Assembly: GCF_030010375.1 (NCBI RefSeq)
Contig: NZ_JASCRY010000001.1
Span: forward strand, 1,488,001-1,552,000
Direction of reading: 5' to 3'
Length of the DNA: 64,000 nt
Source: Flavobacterium yafengii
GTDB lineage: Bacteria; Bacteroidota; Bacteroidia; Flavobacteriales; Flavobacteriaceae
In this document: positions 63,805 through 64,000 of the stretch, piece after piece
How positions within the stretch are numbered: position 1 is the stretch's first letter
How the letters are laid out: every line of letters begins with the position of its first letter
The notes under the pieces: generated by a model
The model's input: the letters and a program-made list of their open reading frames with translations, nothing else
Databases searched by the model: none
Told to the model about the DNA's origin: nothing
Translations under genes and position numbers: made by a program

Positions 63805-64000
63805 TTATGCTAAAATTAATTTTCCTTGATTCACAATTCCAAGAACTTTTCCTTTGATTTCTGTTTCCAAAAATGCGGAATTTTTTGATTTCGATAGAAT
63901 CGACGATTTTGTGAAAATGCTTTTTGGTTCAGGATTAAATAAGGTAATATTTGCTTTAGAACCTTCATTTATGATTTGGATATCAATACCGAATGTAGAT
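63805..64000 (-). CDS. pyrC: Dihydroorotase, C-terminal part (gene runs off the window)
   Basis: Only the last 64 residues are in the window, starting near STFGIDIQIINEG and ending KVLGIVNQGKLILA. EGSKANITLFNPEPKS and KSKNSAFLETEIKGKVLG match the C-terminal beta-sandwich of the dihydroorotase/hydantoinase family, with the short composite-domain end of class I dihydroorotases. The metal site is upstream, outside the window. The stop codon is 40 bp from the start of the leftward membrane protein gene, on the same strand. Confidence 0.8.
   Translation of the reverse strand, partial: STFGIDIQIINEGSKANITLFNPEPKSIFTKSSILSKSKNSAFLETEIKGKVLGIVNQGKLILA

Overview
The window looks like a chromosomal segment of a Flavobacterium-type member of the Bacteroidota. 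The DNA is AT-rich, genes are often preceded by the Bacteroidota -7 promoter element TAnnTTTG, and Shine-Dalgarno sites are scarce. It also carries a SusC/SusD glycan uptake locus, a type IX secretion sorting tail and a serine palmitoyltransferase-like enzyme of the sphingolipid/sulfonolipid family. No rRNA, tRNA, phage, insertion sequence or CRISPR array was found.

Layout. 1-12.4 kb: pyrG-yidC, a fasciclin lipoprotein, a secreted MORN-type protein, mnmA, a type IX-secreted subtilase, a nitronate monooxygenase-like enzyme, a DUF4268 protein, a Nudix hydrolase and a PlsC-type acyltransferase. 12.4-19.5 kb: an ECF sigma factor coupled to a four-helix membrane protein, a type II NADH dehydrogenase, an orphan type III polyketide synthase-like enzyme, a DUF3810 metalloprotease-like protein, PepD and a 36-residue Lys-rich protein missed by a 60-codon cutoff. 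19.5-29.4 kb: a cupin, a carboxypeptidase-regulatory-like protein, a DEAD-box helicase, RdgB, two tandem structured small RNA genes (about 23.75-24.27 kb), a membrane-anchored glutamate-synthase-like protein, a hybrid histidine kinase and a NYN-LOTUS protein. 29.4-39.2 kb: the serine palmitoyltransferase-like enzyme, a GNAT/porin pair, and a surface polysaccharide run (DUF4834, YfhO, glycosyltransferase, flippase).

39.8-57 kb: uvrA, then a polysaccharide utilisation locus predicted to act on laminarin (beta-1,3-glucan). It runs: propeller-sensor transcription regulator, SusC, SusD, a glycan-binding-like lipoprotein with a duplicated C-terminal domain, a GH16 lipoprotein, a GH3 lipoprotein and a second GH16. 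The likely flow is surface binding and endo-cleavage, SusCD import, periplasmic trimming, and regulation by a protein that spans the membrane. 57-64 kb: a second ECF sigma factor with a 47-residue partner, an endonuclease III lacking Fe-S cysteines, Bcp, a conserved 486-residue protein of unknown function, a three-gene MBL operon, an esterase, a small membrane protein and the 3' end of pyrC.

The least explained content is non-coding. The tandem RNA genes share promoter, 5' end and a long-range stem whose base pairs are kept by compensating changes. There are also four kinds of intergenic palindrome or repeat. One is a hairpin element with conserved flanks at about 13.65 and 29.25 kb. Another is a 24-nt core nested in the second copy and present alone at 37.65 kb. 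All family assignments come from reading the sequence; no database search was run.
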